From positions 1 through 53,266 of the forward strand of contig NZ_UCNJ01000020.1 in assembly GCF_900473965.1 (NCBI RefSeq): 53,266 bases of DNA. Reading direction: 5' to 3'. Shown here piece after piece: positions 51,192-53,266 of this stretch. Position 1 is the stretch's first letter. Every line of letters starts with the position of its first letter. Made by a program: the position numbers and the translations under genes. The notes beneath the pieces are model-generated. The model saw nothing but the letters and a program-made list of their open reading frames with translations, had not been told where the DNA came from and ran no database searches. This DNA is from Synechococcus sp. UW179A. GTDB taxonomy: Bacteria; Cyanobacteriota; Cyanobacteriia; PCC-6307; Cyanobiaceae.

Positions 51192-53266
51192 TTAAGCGAG
51201 AGGATCCATCACCGCCGGATTCAAAGCAAAGTTATCATCAAGTGTGATCGCTGGATCCGAAATCAACCTGGCTTGTCTAGTGTTTTCGATAGTTAAAATA
51301 TCTTTTTGTTGCGTTGATAACTCATCCATAAAACCGTCTGCTTTTTTGATCTGTTTTTTGCTCAGACCAGCGAGCTGATCATCTGTAAAAGCGCGAGCTT
51401 GTCGGCTATTTAATGCGTTAAGGGATTCGGACCTTAATCCAGAGATCGCGTCAGGAGCGATCTCTGAAAGATTTTTTGGCTTAAAGCTGGAAAGCTCTTC
51501 TGCATCGAGGGTCTTGAGTTGACCTTTCTGTAGCCCTGTTACTGCATCTTTTGAGAGTTTGCTGAGCTGACGCTTACCCATTGCTACAAAAACACTATCG
51601 CGCAGGACTGCTATTTGTTTCGAGGTGAATTTTTTAACGGCATTCGGCGAGAGATCTTCGAGTTGTTGACCTGATAAATGACCGACAAATTGTGTTGTAT
51701 TTTTGAATCGTTTATTGTTTATTCCGGCAAGTTGATCGTCAGTAAAAGCGCGGACTTGGCGTTTTTTTAACGCATCAAGTGATTTGGGCTTTAGCCCAGA
51801 GATTGCCTCAATGGGAAACGCTTTAAGCATTCTTGGCTTAAAAGCTGATAGTTCAGCTCCAGAGAGGGTGCTAAGTTGCCTTTTTTGTAGGCCTGTTATC
51901 GCCTTTTTTGAGAGTTTTCTTAGTTGAGGCTCATCCATTGCTGAGAAGACGTGTCTGGAGAGTGCTGCAATTTGTTTTTTGGTGAATCCCTTAACAGCTT
52001 TCGGAGAGAGGCTAGAGAGTTGAGTTTTCGAGATGCATTTGATCGCATTAATGGGGATTTTTTTGATCTGATCTCGCGATAAAGTTGCAAAAGCTTGTGT
52101 AGTGAATGCTGCCATTTGTTCGCAGCTGATACTGGATATTGTGACTAGAGGGAAACTTCTTAGGGAATCAGCGTCATTCCCAACGATGTCTTGAATGGCA
52201 TATTCATCATCTCCTTTTGTTGGATCATTGTAATCAACAGTGGCTGACTCACCAGTTGTAATCGGTGTGGTTAGGGTTAAAATGACAGTATTATCATCAA
52301 CAGTTACATCAGCAACATCATTGGTGGCAGAACTCGTTGTGACTTCGAAATCTGATTGATTGGCTGTCGCAGAAGACAGCTCCTCGTCATAGGTGAGGAT
52401 GACTTGTGTGCCTGCCGTATTAGTTTCAGCAGTCGATAATGTTGGTGCTATTGTGTCAGGAACGGTGGAGTTATTGGCGACTGATAAACCACTTAGAGAG
52501 GCGGCATCATTCCCAACGATGTCTTGAATGGAATTTACATCATCTCCAGTCGTTGGATCATTGTAAGTAATAGTGGTTTGCTGACCAGTTGTAACGGCTC
52601 TGTTCAGGGTTAAAATAACAGAGCTGCCATCAACAGTTACAGCTGTCACGGCATTTGCGGCAGAAGCTGTTGAGACCTCGAAATCTGATTGATTAGCTGT
52701 CGCAGAAGACAGCTCTTCATTGTAGGTGAGGATGATTTGTGTACCTTCTACATTGGTTTCAGCAGTGACAAGTCTTGGTGCTCGTGAATCATCAATAACA
52801 GTAATTTCTGCAGTATCACTATTGCTGGAGAAGTATTTCGTAGAGCTGACGTCAATGATCTGCAGGCCGCTGGTGTCGTCGGCGACGAAGGCGGTGTTTC
52901 CATAGGTAGAAAGGCTGACGCCATAGGCCCAGCTCGAAGTATTGAAGTTGCCCTTGAGTGATGGGTTGGTGGGATCACTGACATCGATGATGTCCAGGCC
53001 GTGACGCCCATCGGCAACGAAGGCGGTGTCGCTATCGGCTGAGAGGGTGACGCCATTGGCAACACCCGAGGTGTCGAGGGTGGTGGTGAGTGTTGGGCTG
53101 GCGGGGTTGCTGACATCAATGATCTGCAGGCCGCTGTATCCATCAGCCACGAAGGCGGTGTTGCCATCGGCGGAGAGGGTGACGCCCCTGGCATAGCCCG
53201 AAGTATTGAAGTTGCCCTTGAGTGATGGGTTGGTGGGATCACTGACATCGATGATGTCCAGGCCGT
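51192..53266 (-). CDS. Giant LVIVD / SwmB-like / helical repeat protein, 5' end beyond window
   Basis: The frame is open to the right edge (codons before the first displayed Met read LVIVD-type repeats too), so it is C-terminal only: over 690 residues. Order: LVIVD-type repeats (SGLQIIDVSNPASPTL, HGLDIIDVSDPTNPSL), an ITVIDDS linker, two SwmB-like beta domains (ETNVEGTQIILTYNEELSSA and ETNTAGTQVILTYDEELSSA), then about 300 residues of short helical repeats of 10-14 residues (LSxxQIxxLxxxAxxxL: RDQIKKIPINAIKCISKTQL). Two 119-residue blocks of these are duplicated (51350-52022). SwmB repeats are known from the marine Synechococcus swimming protein, so an exported cell-surface protein is likely. 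No membrane anchor is seen. Confidence 0.85.
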   Translation of the reverse strand, partial: GLDIIDVSDPTNPSLKGNFNTSGYARGVTLSADGNTAFVADGYSGLQIIDVSNPASPTLTTTLDTSGVANGVTLSADSDTAFVADGRHGLDIIDVSDPTNPSLKGNFNTSSWAYGVSLSTYGNTAFVADDTSGLQIIDVSSTKYFSSNSDTAEITVIDDSRAPRLVTAETNVEGTQIILTYNEELSSATANQSDFEVSTASAANAVTAVTVDGSSVILTLNRAVTTGQQTTITYNDPTTGDDVNSIQDIVGNDAASLSGLSVANNSTVPDTIAPTLSTAETNTAGTQVILTYDEELSSATANQSDFEVTTSSATNDVADVTVDDNTVILTLTTPITTGESATVDYNDPTKGDDEYAIQDIVGNDADSLRSFPLVTISSISCEQMAAFTTQAFATLSRDQIKKIPINAIKCISKTQLSSLSPKAVKGFTKKQIAALSRHVFSAMDEPQLRKLSKKAITGLQKRQLSTLSGAELSAFKPRMLKAFPIEAISGLKPKSLDALKKRQVRAFTDDQLAGINNKRFKNTTQFVGHLSGQQLEDLSPNAVKKFTSKQIAVLRDSVFVAMGKRQLSKLSKDAVTGLQKGQLKTLDAEELSSFKPKNLSEIAPDAISGLRSESLNALNSRQARAFTDDQLAGLSKKQIKKADGFMDELSTQQKDILTIENTRQARLISDPAITLDDNFALNPAVMDPLA
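51350..52022 (-). repeat. Duplicated block of helical repeats, about 119 residues
   Basis: The segment ending AFTDDQLAGINNK is repeated about 357 bases further towards the C-terminus as AFTDDQLAGLSKK, with preceding SxLSPKAVKGFTKKQIAALS matched by LEDLSPNAVKKFTSKQIAVL. The blocks have diverged (about half of residues alike), unlike the fresh duplication at 27930-28734. Confidence 0.8.

Overview
The window looks like chromosome from a marine picocyanobacterium of the Synechococcus type; this rests on protein recognition only. The pointers are an OprB-type porin, SwmB-like and RTX-like secreted giants, a complete sll0783-sll0787/Nit1-type cluster, moderate GC, and many short decayed gene pieces between genes. 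I saw no tRNA, rRNA, CRISPR array, intact transposase or phage structural gene.

Layout. 1-1340: 3' part of a GH26-like secreted glycosidase. 1634-7510: MFS transporter, saccharopine-dehydrogenase-like protein, a sulfatase relic, then a tight methyltransferase / FAD oxidoreductase / type III polyketide synthase operon, with a membrane ABM-domain protein converging on it. 8224-14871: two unrelated zinc deaminases, an OprB porin, an unknown exported protein, a BBE-type flavin oxidoreductase and a second MFS transporter. 14872-17867: a gene-poor stretch, a small ORF coupled to an unknown 267-residue protein, and a LOG-family protein. 18066-25830: Tat-exported multicopper oxidase, GH13 glycosidase, a TerB-like/Coq4-like protein, a relic of a second multicopper oxidase, a ClC channel, and S-formylglutathione hydrolase whose partner dehydrogenase gene (adhC) is wrecked. 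26594-30160: a 1188-residue GH17 + DUF1996-like + RTX protein containing a near-perfect internal 414-bp duplication. 30161-35035: NmrA-like reductase, small ORFs, and an ABM/Fe-alcohol-dehydrogenase operon. 35661-39194: MoxR-DUF58-TgpA operon. 39528-45570: Nit1C-type cluster (flavin oxidoreductase divergent from Sll0783-like protein, nitrilase, radical SAM, GNAT, AIR-synthase-like and MSMEG_0570-like genes). 45599-53266: a truncated DUF1348 relic and two giant surface or secreted repeat proteins, the last running off the right edge.

How it fits together. Two probable biosynthetic modules stand out: the type III PKS operon and the Nit1C-type cluster, whose product or role is still not firmly established. 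Large exported calcium-binding or repeat proteins flank the region. Wreckage is a strong theme: sulfatase, multicopper oxidase, adhC and DUF1348 relics sit beside intact genes. A dispersed intergenic repeat, all copies in the same orientation and sharing a QSWPWW-type reading, recurs at several sites from about 24.8 to 51.2 kb. This pattern suggests an accessory-gene region with repeated gain and loss.
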